Below are positions 43,805-52,226 of a DNA stretch of 64,000 bases, in pieces (position 1 is the first letter of the stretch; every line of letters starts with the position of its first letter). The notes under the pieces are model-generated. The model searched no databases. It saw only the letters and a list, made by a program, of their open reading frames with translations, and had not been told where the DNA came from. The position numbers and the translations under genes are program-made. Source of the stretch: Microbispora bryophytorum (lineage in GTDB: Bacteria > Actinomycetota > Actinomycetes > Streptosporangiales > Streptosporangiaceae). Where the stretch lies: positions 62,001 through 126,000 of the forward strand of contig NZ_VIRL01000004.1 in NCBI RefSeq assembly GCF_006874465.1, read 5' to 3'.

Positions 43805-43886
43805 GTCGCACCTTTCGTCGTACCTGGCCCCCCGTGCTGGACCATCTGTATTCGACGTTAAAGGCGCTTTGCAGTCAGGGCATACC

Positions 43887-44510
43887 ATGTTGCCCATGAC
43901 GCAAGAAGATGGTCAGCTGGACAGTCTCGTACGCAAACGGATCCGCGCGCTGCGCGTCGCGCAGGGCTGGTCGCTGGAGGAGCTGTCCACCCGCGCCAAC
44001 CTCAGCCAGTCTTCACTGAGCCGCATCGAGAACGGTCAGCGCCGCCTGGCTCTGGATCAGCTGGTCACCCTCGCCCGCGCGCTCGACACCACCTTGGACC
44101 AGCTCGTGGAGAACGCCGCCGACGACGTCGTCATCAGCCCGATGATCGACGGCGCCCACGGCCTGATGCGCTGGCCCATAAAGGGCGACCCCGGTATGAG
44201 CGTGATGCGTCAGCGGATGACCGACCCTCCGCCCGACAACCCGGCCCGCATGCGCGCCCACCCCGGCCGCGAATGGCTGGTGGTGCTGTCCGGCGCCGCC
44301 GTCCTCATGCTCGGCCACCGGCGCTTTCGCATCGAGACCAACCAGGCCGCAGAGTTCCCCACCATGATGCCGCACGCCATCGGCGCCGAAGGCGGACCAT
44401 GCGAGATCATCGGCATCTTCGACCGCGACGCCCGCCGCGGACACCAGAAAGACGCCGGCGCCGACGGCTCCGAAGCCGGCCGCAGGGGCGTCCAGGGCCT
44501 CTGCGAATAG
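43887..44510 (+). CDS. XRE-family regulator with C-terminal cupin domain
   Basis: 207 residues. Helix-turn-helix: LVRKRIRALRVAQGWSLEEL, then STRANLSQSSLSRIENGQRR (residues ~15-60). The C-terminal half (MSVMRQRMTDPPPDNPARM, HPGREWLVVLSGAAVLMLG, EFPTMMPHAIG) is a cupin barrel that senses a small molecule. This architecture controls efflux, amino-acid or detoxification genes; the divergent pump is the likely target. ATG 43887 fits CAGGG upstream; ATG 43896 is possible. Confidence 0.9.
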   Translation: MLPMTQEDGQLDSLVRKRIRALRVAQGWSLEELSTRANLSQSSLSRIENGQRRLALDQLVTLARALDTTLDQLVENAADDVVISPMIDGAHGLMRWPIKGDPGMSVMRQRMTDPPPDNPARMRAHPGREWLVVLSGAAVLMLGHRRFRIETNQAAEFPTMMPHAIGAEGGPCEIIGIFDRDARRGHQKDAGADGSEAGRRGVQGLCE

Positions 44511-44580
44511 CGGGCTCCAATCCGCGAGGCCCTCGGCGCGTGGTAGATCTTGCGCGCCGGGCAGCACACCACGCCACCTT

Positions 44581-44597
44581 CTTGCGTGTTCCGCAAG
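44581..44597. promoter_or_regulatory. Inverted repeat before the methyltransferase gene
   Basis: CTTGCG-TGTTC-CGCAAG, perfect 6-bp arms, 41 bases before the start. Candidate operator; could be chance. Confidence 0.3.
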
Positions 44598-44637
44598 CAG
44601 TCGTGCGGTATGCGCATGACGGGCTTACGGTGTCGCC

Positions 44638-45567
44638 ATGCCCCAAACGCACCAGCACACCGCCCACAGTGGCGAAGGCGGCCACCACCCGAGCCACCAC
44701 CCCGGCCCCCACCCTGACCCCCACCCTGACCACCGCCACGGCGGCCACCAAGAGCACAGCGATGGCGAGCAGGCGGAGATCCTCGACCTGGATGCCGAGG
44801 TGCTCGCCGAGCACATAGCGTCCATCACCGCCTGGCTGCCGCTGAAGAGCGAGCCGCGCCAGATCGTGGACCTGGGCTGCGGCACCGGTGCGGGCACCTT
44901 CGCGCTCCTCGAGCGCTTCCCCGACGCGCACGTCACGGCTGTCGACAGCTCGGCCGGGCACCTCCGGCTCCTGCGCGAGAAGGCATGCGCCCGCGGAGTC
45001 GAGGAGCGCGTACGGACTGTGCAGGCCGACCTCGACGCCAACCACTGGCCCGACCTCGGCACGCCGGATCTGGTGTGGGCCTCGGCCTCGATGCACCACA
45101 TGGCCGACCCCGGCCGCGCCCTCGCGAGCGTCCACGACCTGCTCGCCCCCGGCGGCCTGTTCGCCGTCGTCGAGCTCGCGGATTTCCCCCGCTTCCTGCC
45201 CGCCCACGCCCCTGAGAGCCAGCCCGGACTCGAAGAGCGCGCCCATGCCGCGACCGACAGCTTCCACGCCGAGCACGTTCCGCACCGCGGCGCCGACTGG
45301 GGCCCGATGTTGACAGCCGCCGGTTTCACCGTCGAGGACGAACGCACCATCATCGTCAACATCGAAGGTGGGCGCAGCGAGGCGATCGGCCGCTACGCCG
45401 TGGGCGGCCTGCGGCGCATCCGCCGTGTCGCCGCACCCGCCCTCAGCCCCGAGGACCTCGCCGCACTCGACGAGCTCCTGGACACCAACAGCCCGAACAG
45501 CATTCTGCGCCGCGATGATCTCGCCGTACGCACCGAGCGCACCGTGTGGGCGGCCCGCCGCGCCTGA
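44638..45567 (+). CDS. Class I SAM-dependent methyltransferase with His-rich N-terminus
   Basis: 309 residues. The first 40 residues hold 13 histidines, mostly HxH/HPxP pairs, like metal-binding tails of nickel or zinc chaperones. The methyltransferase core follows: motif I VDLGCGTG (77-84), VTAVDSSAGHL, the DLVWASASMHHM segment and LLAPGGLFAVVELAD. Substrate unknown; ubiE/tellurite-resistance-like class. It lies 127 bases after the XRE-cupin gene, so may belong to its regulon. Confidence 0.87.
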   Translation: MPQTHQHTAHSGEGGHHPSHHPGPHPDPHPDHRHGGHQEHSDGEQAEILDLDAEVLAEHIASITAWLPLKSEPRQIVDLGCGTGAGTFALLERFPDAHVTAVDSSAGHLRLLREKACARGVEERVRTVQADLDANHWPDLGTPDLVWASASMHHMADPGRALASVHDLLAPGGLFAVVELADFPRFLPAHAPESQPGLEERAHAATDSFHAEHVPHRGADWGPMLTAAGFTVEDERTIIVNIEGGRSEAIGRYAVGGLRRIRRVAAPALSPEDLAALDELLDTNSPNSILRRDDLAVRTERTVWAARRA

Positions 45568-45603
45568 CACCCGGCAAGCGCCGGTGACCGCCCGGCTCTG
45601 TCC

Positions 45604-46149
45604 TCAGTGGCCGGTGGCGCCGTCGATCCGCTCGCGGAGCAGGTCGGCGTGCCCGTTGTGACGCGCGTACTCGGCGATCATGCCGACCAGGATGCGGCGC
45701 AGCGAGATCGGCTGCCCGGTGGCGCGGTGGACACCGGTCTCGTCCAGTGAGCGGGCGGCGGCGACGATTTCGCGGGAACGCTCGCACTCCGTCCGCCACA
45801 CGGCGAACGCCTCCTCGACGTCCCCGTCCAGATCCTCGAAGTCCTGGTCGGGGTCGTCGTCCGAGTAATACAGGAGCGGGACGTCCTCACCGGCGAACTG
45901 GATGCGGAACCACCACCGCTCCACGCTCCCGAGGTGCCGGAGGATCCCGTGGAGACTGAGCCCGGACGGCGGCGCCCCCTTGTCCGACAGCCGATCCTTG
46001 GGAAGACCCGAGCACTTCAGCGCGAACGTCTCGCGGTGCCAGTCGAGGAAGGCCGTGAGGATCTCCCGCTCGTCGCCGACGAGGGGAGGGGTGGACCGGG
46101 AGTCGTCGTCCCACTTCTTCGAGTAGTTGGCCTCGGGAATCTCGCTCAT
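45604..46149 (-). CDS. DinB/DUF664-family protein
   Basis: 181 residues. DUF664-type DinB four-helix protein: LTAFLDWHRETFALKCSGL, LSLHGILRHLGSVERWW, and RRILVGMIAEYARHNGHADLLRE carry the histidines of the metal site (H in LSLHG and HNGHAD). Such proteins are metal-dependent, bacillithiol/mycothiol-linked transferases or unknown enzymes. It converges with the methyltransferase, 36 bases apart. ATG 46149. Confidence 0.9.
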   Translation of the reverse strand: MSEIPEANYSKKWDDDSRSTPPLVGDEREILTAFLDWHRETFALKCSGLPKDRLSDKGAPPSGLSLHGILRHLGSVERWWFRIQFAGEDVPLLYYSDDDPDQDFEDLDGDVEEAFAVWRTECERSREIVAAARSLDETGVHRATGQPISLRRILVGMIAEYARHNGHADLLRERIDGATGH

Positions 46150-46185
46150 GGGCCCGACCCTGCCAGACGTCGCCGACATTTCCGC

Positions 46186-46263
46186 CGAGCGCGAGCGCGA
46201 GCGCCGAGAGCCGAGAGCCGAGAGCCGAGCGCCGAGACCGAGAGCCGGGAGCCGGGAGCCGGA
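46186..46263. repeat. 7-bp tandem repeat (GAGCCGA type) at the truncated 5' end of the SWIM-family gene
   Basis: About ten imperfect copies of GAGCCGA/GAGCGCC/GAGCCGG in tandem. It lies in the 213-base gap between the divergent DinB and SWIM-family genes. Not a multiple of three, hence non-coding. May mark the deletion point of the missing SWIM domain. Confidence 0.75.
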
Positions 46264-46362
46264 CACCGGTGCACGCCGGACGCCGTCTTCCCGGATCGTG
46301 AGCTGGCCCGACTTCACGAGCGCGCCTAATTGTCGGAGCGCGTGGTTAGTCTGCGGCGCGTG

Positions 46363-47355
46363 ATGGAACGGCGGAGCCGGGAGCAGGTGCCGGCGGCGGC
46401 TCCCGATGGGACGGCCGGCGCAGGCACGGGGGGACGTTCGGTGCCCGGGCGCACCCAGGCAGAGCAGCGGGAGAGCAGGGTCGCCGCGGGTCTGTCGGAG
46501 CTGGAGCGGTGGCTGGCCGACCAGATCGGGCAGGGGATCGCGCAGGCACGGCAGACGGGGCCGTCCGACTGGGACGATCTCGCCAGGCGGCTGGTCGACG
46601 CGCAGGCGCCGGGTGTGGCGGGGACGGTCAGCCGGCTCCCACGGGTGCTCGGCGCGGAGGACTGGCCGGGCCTTCTGCTCGGGGAGTACGCGCTGCTTCA
46701 TCTGCTCGCGGTCGCCCATCGCCGTGCCGCCGCGCTGCCCGAGCCGTTGCGGCAGACCGTGCGGGCGCGGGTCGGCTTCCCTGTCACCAGGGAGTCCGTC
46801 CTGGCCACCCCGGCCGTGCGGGACCACTGGGATGTCGTCGGCCGCCGGGACGAGGAGCAGGACCGGCTGCTCGCCCGGCGCGTGTGGCTGGCGGGGCGGA
46901 CGACGGGCCGCCTGGCGATGGTGCTGTCGTTCTCGCCCGCCGGGCAGCCGCTGGAGTCCTTTCCGCCGCCGGGCGCGTCGATCGACGCCGACGTGGTCTT
47001 CTATCCGGGGGCGGCGCCGCTGCGCGCCCTGGTCGCCGAGCGGCGGGGCCTCGTCGAGGCGGGGCCGCCCCCGGGGACGAAGGTCTCCCAGGTGCCCGCG
47101 CTGATCGCGGAGGTGCTCGCGGCCGATCCCTGGACCGATTCCTGGCCGCTGGTGCTCGACGGAGTCGTCCCCTGCCCGGACGCGCTGGCGGACGACGAGG
47201 GGAACGCGCTGCCGCTGCATCCGTCCGCGGGCGTCCCGTGGCGGCTGCTGGCCGTCTCCGGCGGACGGCCGGTGACGGTCGCCGCCGAATGGACCCCGCG
47301 CGGGCTGCTCCCGCTGACGGCGTGGAACGAGGACGGCGGGGTGGTGCGGTTATGA
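46363..47355 (+). CDS. SWIM-family protein lacking its SWIM zinc-finger domain
   Basis: 330 residues from ATG 46363. From residue ~30 (TQAEQRESRVAAGLSELERWL, DWDDLARRLVDAQAPGVAG, VRDHWDVVGRRDEEQDRL, IDADVVFYPGAAPLRALV) it follows the C-terminal region of actinobacterial SWIM zinc-finger proteins as I remember them. The N-terminal ~130 residues with the CxCxnCxH finger are not present: the frame is closed by TAA at 46327-46329 and the DNA before is a 7-bp repeat. First gene of a five-gene overlapping block. It may work without the finger, or be a decaying gene. Confidence 0.7.
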   Translation: MERRSREQVPAAAPDGTAGAGTGGRSVPGRTQAEQRESRVAAGLSELERWLADQIGQGIAQARQTGPSDWDDLARRLVDAQAPGVAGTVSRLPRVLGAEDWPGLLLGEYALLHLLAVAHRRAAALPEPLRQTVRARVGFPVTRESVLATPAVRDHWDVVGRRDEEQDRLLARRVWLAGRTTGRLAMVLSFSPAGQPLESFPPPGASIDADVVFYPGAAPLRALVAERRGLVEAGPPPGTKVSQVPALIAEVLAADPWTDSWPLVLDGVVPCPDALADDEGNALPLHPSAGVPWRLLAVSGGRPVTVAAEWTPRGLLPLTAWNEDGGVVRL

Positions 47356-48737
47356 CGCGGGCCGTCTCCGGCGGAGGGGAGGCCGGGCGAATTTCGTGGG
47401 AGGACCTGGTGTCCACCGCGCTGGTCGGTGCCGACCGCCGCGCCGTCCCGCCGGAGAGCCTTCTGGAGCAGGCCGCCGAGCAGGCGGTCCGGATGCGCGC
47501 GGGCCGGCGGCCGGGCAGGGGCAGGCCGCCGGCTCCCGCGGCGGCGGAGACGCTGCCGCTCGTGCCCGGGGCCGCCGCGGACCGGCTGGCCCGGATGCTC
47601 GCGGGTGAGCAGGGCAGGCTGCTGACCGAGTGGCTGGAGACGGCGGCCGCGCGGCGGGTGCGGGTCCCGGCCGAGATGATTCCCGGGCTGCTCGACCTCG
47701 GGGCGCGGGACCGGTCGATCCGCGCCTGCCTGGGGGCGGTCGCCGGAGCCCGGGGCCGCTGGCTCGCCGGTCTCAACTCCGACTGGGCCTACCTGCTGGC
47801 GGAGCCGGCGCACGTGCCGCCCGACGAGGTATGGGAGCTCGGCACGAGCGGCGACAGGCGTGCCTTCCTCGCCGCGTTGCGGCGCCGCGACCCCGCTGCC
47901 GCGCGGGAGCTGCTCGAACGCGGCTGGAGCGCGGAGACGCCGGAGGACCGGGCCGCCTTCGTGACGATCCTCGCCGACGGCCTCGGCATGGCCGACGAGC
48001 CGTTCCTGGAGGCGGTGCTCGACGACCGGCGCCGCGAGGCGCGGCAGGCCGCCGCCGACCTCCTCACCCGCCTGCCGCGCTCGCGGCTGGCCCTCCGCAT
48101 GACGGCACGGGCACGCCGTTTCGTGACCAGGCACGGCTCCGGGCTCCGGGCGGAGCCGCCACCGGCCTGCGACGCCGCGATGGAGCGCGACGGCGTCAGG
48201 GCGCGGCCACCCGCCGGAATGGAGACGCGGGGCTGGTGGCTACAGCAGGTGGTGTCGCACACGCCGCTGTCGTTCTGGCCGGGTCACCTCGGCATGCCGC
48301 CGGACGAGATCGCGGGGGCCCGGGTCGGCGACTGGGAGCGGGAGGTCCGCATGGGCTGGACCAGGGCCGCCATCCTGCAGCGGGACGCGGCGTGGGCGCG
48401 TGCCCTGTTCGCGGCCGAACCCCTGACCGACCTGCTGACCGTGCTCCCGCCGGAGGAGCGGTCCCACCGGGCCGCCGAGCTGGTGGCCGGCCAACCGGTG
48501 GACGGCCAGATGGTCATGATGCTGGGCGGCGTGCCGCGGCCGTGGGGGCACCGGCTCGCGAGGACCGTGCTCAAGAAGATCGTCGAGACCACGCGGACGC
48601 AGCCGTGGAACGCCGGCGAGCTGATCCGGCTGGCGGGGGAGCGGTTCGACCCCGCGATGCACGAGCACGCCGGGGAGGTCCCCGAACTGGCCGCGACCCT
48701 GCGGTTCCGCTTCGACATGCTCAAGGAGCTCGCATGA
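47352..48737 (+). CDS. DUF5691-like protein of the MoxR-VWA block
   Basis: 461 residues, no membrane helix, largely helical with repeat-like segments. WEDLVSTALVGADRRAVPP at the start, PGLLDLGARDRSIRACLG, GLNSDWAYLLAEPAHVPPD and VSHTPLSFWPGHLGMPPDEI are words I associate with DUF5691 proteins coded next to SWIM and MoxR genes. Function unknown; probably a HEAT-like scaffold. ATG overlaps the previous stop, and its own stop is overlapped by the MoxR ATG (ATGA at both junctions). Confidence 0.72.
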   Translation: MTRAVSGGGEAGRISWEDLVSTALVGADRRAVPPESLLEQAAEQAVRMRAGRRPGRGRPPAPAAAETLPLVPGAAADRLARMLAGEQGRLLTEWLETAAARRVRVPAEMIPGLLDLGARDRSIRACLGAVAGARGRWLAGLNSDWAYLLAEPAHVPPDEVWELGTSGDRRAFLAALRRRDPAAARELLERGWSAETPEDRAAFVTILADGLGMADEPFLEAVLDDRRREARQAAADLLTRLPRSRLALRMTARARRFVTRHGSGLRAEPPPACDAAMERDGVRARPPAGMETRGWWLQQVVSHTPLSFWPGHLGMPPDEIAGARVGDWEREVRMGWTRAAILQRDAAWARALFAAEPLTDLLTVLPPEERSHRAAELVAGQPVDGQMVMMLGGVPRPWGHRLARTVLKKIVETTRTQPWNAGELIRLAGERFDPAMHEHAGEVPELAATLRFRFDMLKELA

Positions 48738-49801
48738 CCAGCGTTCTGCGCCCGCACGCGGAGGACCAGTTCGCCGACGAGTTGGTGATCCTCGCGAAGA
48801 CCGACGACCGGCCACGCCCGCCGGGCTGGCGGCTGTCGCCCTGGGCGGTGACGACCTACGTGCTGGGGGACGGCGGCCGGATCACGCCGAAATACATCGG
48901 CCCGCGCAGGATCGTCGAGGTCGCGGTGGCGACGCTCGCCACCGACAGGGCGCTGCTGCTGCTCGGCGTGCCCGGCACGGCCAAGACCTGGCTGTCCGAG
49001 CATCTCGCCGCGGCGATCAGCGGCGACTCGACCCTGCTCGTGCAGGGCACCGCCGGCACGGCGGAGGAGGCCATCCGCTACGGGTGGAACTACGCGCGGC
49101 TGCTGTCGGAGGGCCCTTCCCGCGGAGCGCTGACGCCGAGCCCGGTCATGCGCGCGATGGCGGAGGGACGGCTGGCCCGGGTCGAGGAGCTCACCCGCAT
49201 GCCGTCCGACGTCCAGGACGCCCTGATCACCGTGCTGTCGGAGAAGACGCTGCCGATTCCGGAGCTGGGGGAGGAGGTGCAGGCGGCCAGGGGCTTCAAC
49301 GTCATCGCCACCGCCAACGACCGCGACCGCGGGGTCAACGACCTGTCGAGCGCGCTGCGCAGGCGGTTCAACACCGTCGTGCTGCCGGTCCCCGCCACCA
49401 CGGAGGAGGAGGTCGGCATCGTGGCCCGCCGCGTGAGGCAGCTCGGCCGCGCCCTGGAGCTGCCGGAGACCGTGACCGGGCTGGAGGAGATCCGCCGCGT
49501 GGTGACGGTCTTCCGGGAGCTGCGCGCGGGTGTGACCTCCGACGGGCGGACCAAGGTCAAGTCGCCCAGCGGCACGCTCAGCACGGCGGAGGCCATCTCC
49601 GTCGTCACCAACGGGATCGTGCTCGCCGCCCACTTCGGGGACGGCGTGCTGCGCCCGGCCGATATCGCGGGCGGCATCGTGGGGGCGGTGGTCCAGGACC
49701 CGGTGTCCGACCGCGTGGTCTGGCAGGAGTATCTGGAGACGGTCGTCCGCGACCGCGACGACTGGCGCGACTTCTACCGGGCCTGCCGCGATGCCGGCTG
49801 A
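48734..49801 (+). CDS. MoxR-type AAA+ ATPase
   Basis: 355 residues. Walker A GVPGTAKT (78-85), a NVIATANDRDRGVNDLSSALRRRF segment with sensor I and arginine finger, and ITVLSEKTLPIPELGEEV. The Walker B position reads LARVEELTR, with glutamate in place of the usual aspartate. Closely related to the YehL branch. MoxR ATPases act with VWA proteins to mature or remodel partner proteins. Overlaps DUF5691 upstream (4 bases) and DUF5682 downstream (11 bases). Confidence 0.9.
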   Translation: MTSVLRPHAEDQFADELVILAKTDDRPRPPGWRLSPWAVTTYVLGDGGRITPKYIGPRRIVEVAVATLATDRALLLLGVPGTAKTWLSEHLAAAISGDSTLLVQGTAGTAEEAIRYGWNYARLLSEGPSRGALTPSPVMRAMAEGRLARVEELTRMPSDVQDALITVLSEKTLPIPELGEEVQAARGFNVIATANDRDRGVNDLSSALRRRFNTVVLPVPATTEEEVGIVARRVRQLGRALELPETVTGLEEIRRVVTVFRELRAGVTSDGRTKVKSPSGTLSTAEAISVVTNGIVLAAHFGDGVLRPADIAGGIVGAVVQDPVSDRVVWQEYLETVVRDRDDWRDFYRACRDAG

Positions 49802-52226
49802 GATCGCCGCCGGCGCGTCGTCCGGGCCCGGGTCGCCGGTGCCGGAGGTGCCCGCGCCGGGTTCGCCCGTACCGGGTTTGCCCGCGCAGGGTTCGCCCGC
49901 GCCAGGTTTGCCCGTGTCGGAGGTGCCGGTGCCGGGTTCGCCCGTGCCAGATTTGCCGGTGCCGCGACTGTCGGTGCTGGGGGTGCGGCACCACGGGCCG
50001 GGATCGGCCAGGGCCGTGCGTGACGAGCTGAACAGGATCAGGCCCGATCTGGTGCTCGTCGAGGGCCCGCCCGAGGCCGACGGCCTGGTGGCGCTCGCCG
50101 CCGACCCCGGCATGCGCCCGCCCGTCGCGCTGCTGGCGTACGTGCCGGGGGAGCCGTCGCGGGCCGCCTTCTGGCCGTTCGCGGAGTTCTCGCCGGAGTG
50201 GCAGGCCATCGCCTACGCGGCCAGGGCGGGCGTCGAAGCGCGGTTCTGCGACCTGCCCGCCGCGCACAGCCTCGCGCTCGACGCCGACCCCGTACGTCGC
50301 GATCCCATCGGCGAGCTCGCCCGCGCGGCCGGGTACGACGATCCGGAGCGGTGGTGGGAGGACCTGGTCGAGCACCGGGGCGAGGCCGGGACGCTCGACG
50401 TGGTCGCCGAGGCGATGCGGGCCGTGCGCGAGGGGCACGTCGCGGAAGGCGCCGAGGCCCGGCGTGAGGCGTACATGCGCAGAACGCTGCGGAACGCGGC
50501 GCGAGAGGGCTTCGCCCGGATCGCGGTGGTCTGCGGCGCCTGGCATCTGCCCGCGCTGTCCCCGCCTGTCCTGACCCTGCCCGCGCCCGTGCTGCCCTCG
50601 CCCGGAGGCCGCGCCCGCCGGAGCGGCCCGCCCGCCGGGTCACGCCCGGACGCGCCGGACGGGCCCGTACGAGCGCCCACCCCGGCCGAGGACGAGCGGC
50701 TGCTGCGCGGCCTGCCCAAGGTCAGGGTCGAGATGACGTGGGTGCCGTGGACCCACGGACGGCTCGCCGCGGGGGCGGGCTACGGCGCGGGCGTCGCCGC
50801 GCCCGGGTGGTACGAGCACCTGTTCACGGCGCCCGACCACCCGGTGGAGCGCTGGCTCGCCCGGGCCGCCGCGATCCTGCGGGAGGAGGATCTGCCGGTC
50901 TCCTCCGCGCACGTCATCGAGGCCGTACGGCTGGCGGAGGCGCTGGCGGCGCTGCGCGGCAGGCCGCTCGCCGGGCTGTCGGAGGTCACCGAGGCGGTCA
51001 GGGCGGTGCTGTGCGGCGGCGACGAGCTGCCGGTCGAGCTGGTCCGGCGGCGGATGGTCGTGGGGGAGCGGCTCGGGCGGGTGCCGGACGCCACGCCGAT
51101 GGTGCCGCTGCGGCGGGACCTGCGCGACGAGCAGCGGCGGCTGCGCATGAAGCCCGAGGCCATGGCCGGGGAGCACGACCTCGACCTGCGCAGGCCGCTC
51201 GACCTCGGCCGAAGCCGGCTGCTGCAACGGCTCGCCCTGCTGGACGTGCCCTGGGGGACGCCGCGGCGGGCCCGGAGCAAGGGGACGTTCAAGGAGTCGT
51301 GGTCGCTGGAGTGGCGTCCCGAGCTCGACGTGGCCCTCATCGAGGCCGCCGTGTGGGGGATCACGGTCGAGGCGGCGGCGTCGGCACGCGTCCGCGACCT
51401 CGCGGGCGGCGCCGGCCTGCCCGAGCTGTCCGCGCTGGTCGAGCGCTGCCTGCTCGCCCACCTGCCGGACGCGCTGGCGTACGTCCTGGGGCGGATCGAT
51501 GACCGGGCGGCGCTCGACGGCGAGGTGCGCCATCTCATGGGGGCGCTGCCCGCGCTCGTGCGGGCCCGCCGGTACGGGGACGTGCGCGGCACCGAGGGGC
51601 TCGGGAGCGTCACCGAGTCGATGCTCGCGCGGATCTGCGCCGGGCTGTCCCCCGCCTTCACAGGGCTGGACGAGGACGCGGCCCGCGAGATGGCGGCGCT
51701 GATGGACGGCGTCCACACGGCGGCCGGGTTGATGGGGAGCGGCCGGTGGCTCGCGACGCTGGCCGGGATCGCCCGGCGCGACGACCTTCCGGGGCTGCTC
51801 GACGGCCGGATCGTGCGGATCCTGTTCGACGCCGAGGCGCTGGAGGACGACGTGGCCGCCCGCATGGCGCGGTCGATGTCACCCGGCAACCCCCCGGCCT
51901 GGTCGGCGGCCTGGATGGAGGGCTTCCTGTCCGGGGGCGGCCTGCTGCTCGTCCACGATTCGCGCCTGCTCGCCACCGTCGACGCCTGGCTCACCGGTCT
52001 GTCACCCGAGGCGTTCGTGGACGTGCTGCCGTTGCTGCGGCGCACGTTCGGCGCGTTCCCGGCGCCGGAACGGCGGATGATCGGCGGGCGGATCCGCTCC
52101 GGCGCCGTCCCGCGTCCCGGTTCGCCGGGCGCTGACGAGGGGGCGGACTACGACGACGGGCTGGCGGCGGGGGCCGTGCGGACCGTGCGCGACATCCTGG
52201 GACGAGGGACGGGCGGGAGGCCCTGA
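49791..52226 (+). CDS. DUF5682-family protein (YehM-like)
   Basis: 811 residues. Residues 14-58 are a Pro/Val/Gly repeat; the conserved part starts VLGVRHHGPGSARAV (~63) with VLVEGPPEADGLV and, further on, RIAVVCGAWHLPAL. These histidine and glutamate words resemble the TraB/EreA-like hydrolase fold, so an enzymatic N-terminal domain is plausible. The long C-terminal half is helical (PVERWLARAAAILREEDLPV, LLQRLALLDVPWGTP, AREMAALMDGVHTAAGL) without known motif. No membrane helix. ATG overlaps the MoxR stop by 11 bases; its TGA overlaps the VWA ATG (TGATG). Confidence 0.82.
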   Translation: MPAEIAAGASSGPGSPVPEVPAPGSPVPGLPAQGSPAPGLPVSEVPVPGSPVPDLPVPRLSVLGVRHHGPGSARAVRDELNRIRPDLVLVEGPPEADGLVALAADPGMRPPVALLAYVPGEPSRAAFWPFAEFSPEWQAIAYAARAGVEARFCDLPAAHSLALDADPVRRDPIGELARAAGYDDPERWWEDLVEHRGEAGTLDVVAEAMRAVREGHVAEGAEARREAYMRRTLRNAAREGFARIAVVCGAWHLPALSPPVLTLPAPVLPSPGGRARRSGPPAGSRPDAPDGPVRAPTPAEDERLLRGLPKVRVEMTWVPWTHGRLAAGAGYGAGVAAPGWYEHLFTAPDHPVERWLARAAAILREEDLPVSSAHVIEAVRLAEALAALRGRPLAGLSEVTEAVRAVLCGGDELPVELVRRRMVVGERLGRVPDATPMVPLRRDLRDEQRRLRMKPEAMAGEHDLDLRRPLDLGRSRLLQRLALLDVPWGTPRRARSKGTFKESWSLEWRPELDVALIEAAVWGITVEAAASARVRDLAGGAGLPELSALVERCLLAHLPDALAYVLGRIDDRAALDGEVRHLMGALPALVRARRYGDVRGTEGLGSVTESMLARICAGLSPAFTGLDEDAAREMAALMDGVHTAAGLMGSGRWLATLAGIARRDDLPGLLDGRIVRILFDAEALEDDVAARMARSMSPGNPPAWSAAWMEGFLSGGGLLLVHDSRLLATVDAWLTGLSPEAFVDVLPLLRRTFGAFPAPERRMIGGRIRSGAVPRPGSPGADEGADYDDGLAAGAVRTVRDILGRGTGGRP
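49830..49964. repeat. In-frame 15-bp repeat, nine copies, at the start of the DUF5682 gene
   Basis: Nine 15-bp units encode GSPVP, EVPAP, GSPVP, GLPAQ, GSPAP, GLPVS, EVPVP, GSPVP, DLPVP. Units share GGTTCGCCCGTGCC-like DNA. They push the conserved DUF5682 start about 45 residues from the initiation codon. Confidence 0.88.
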
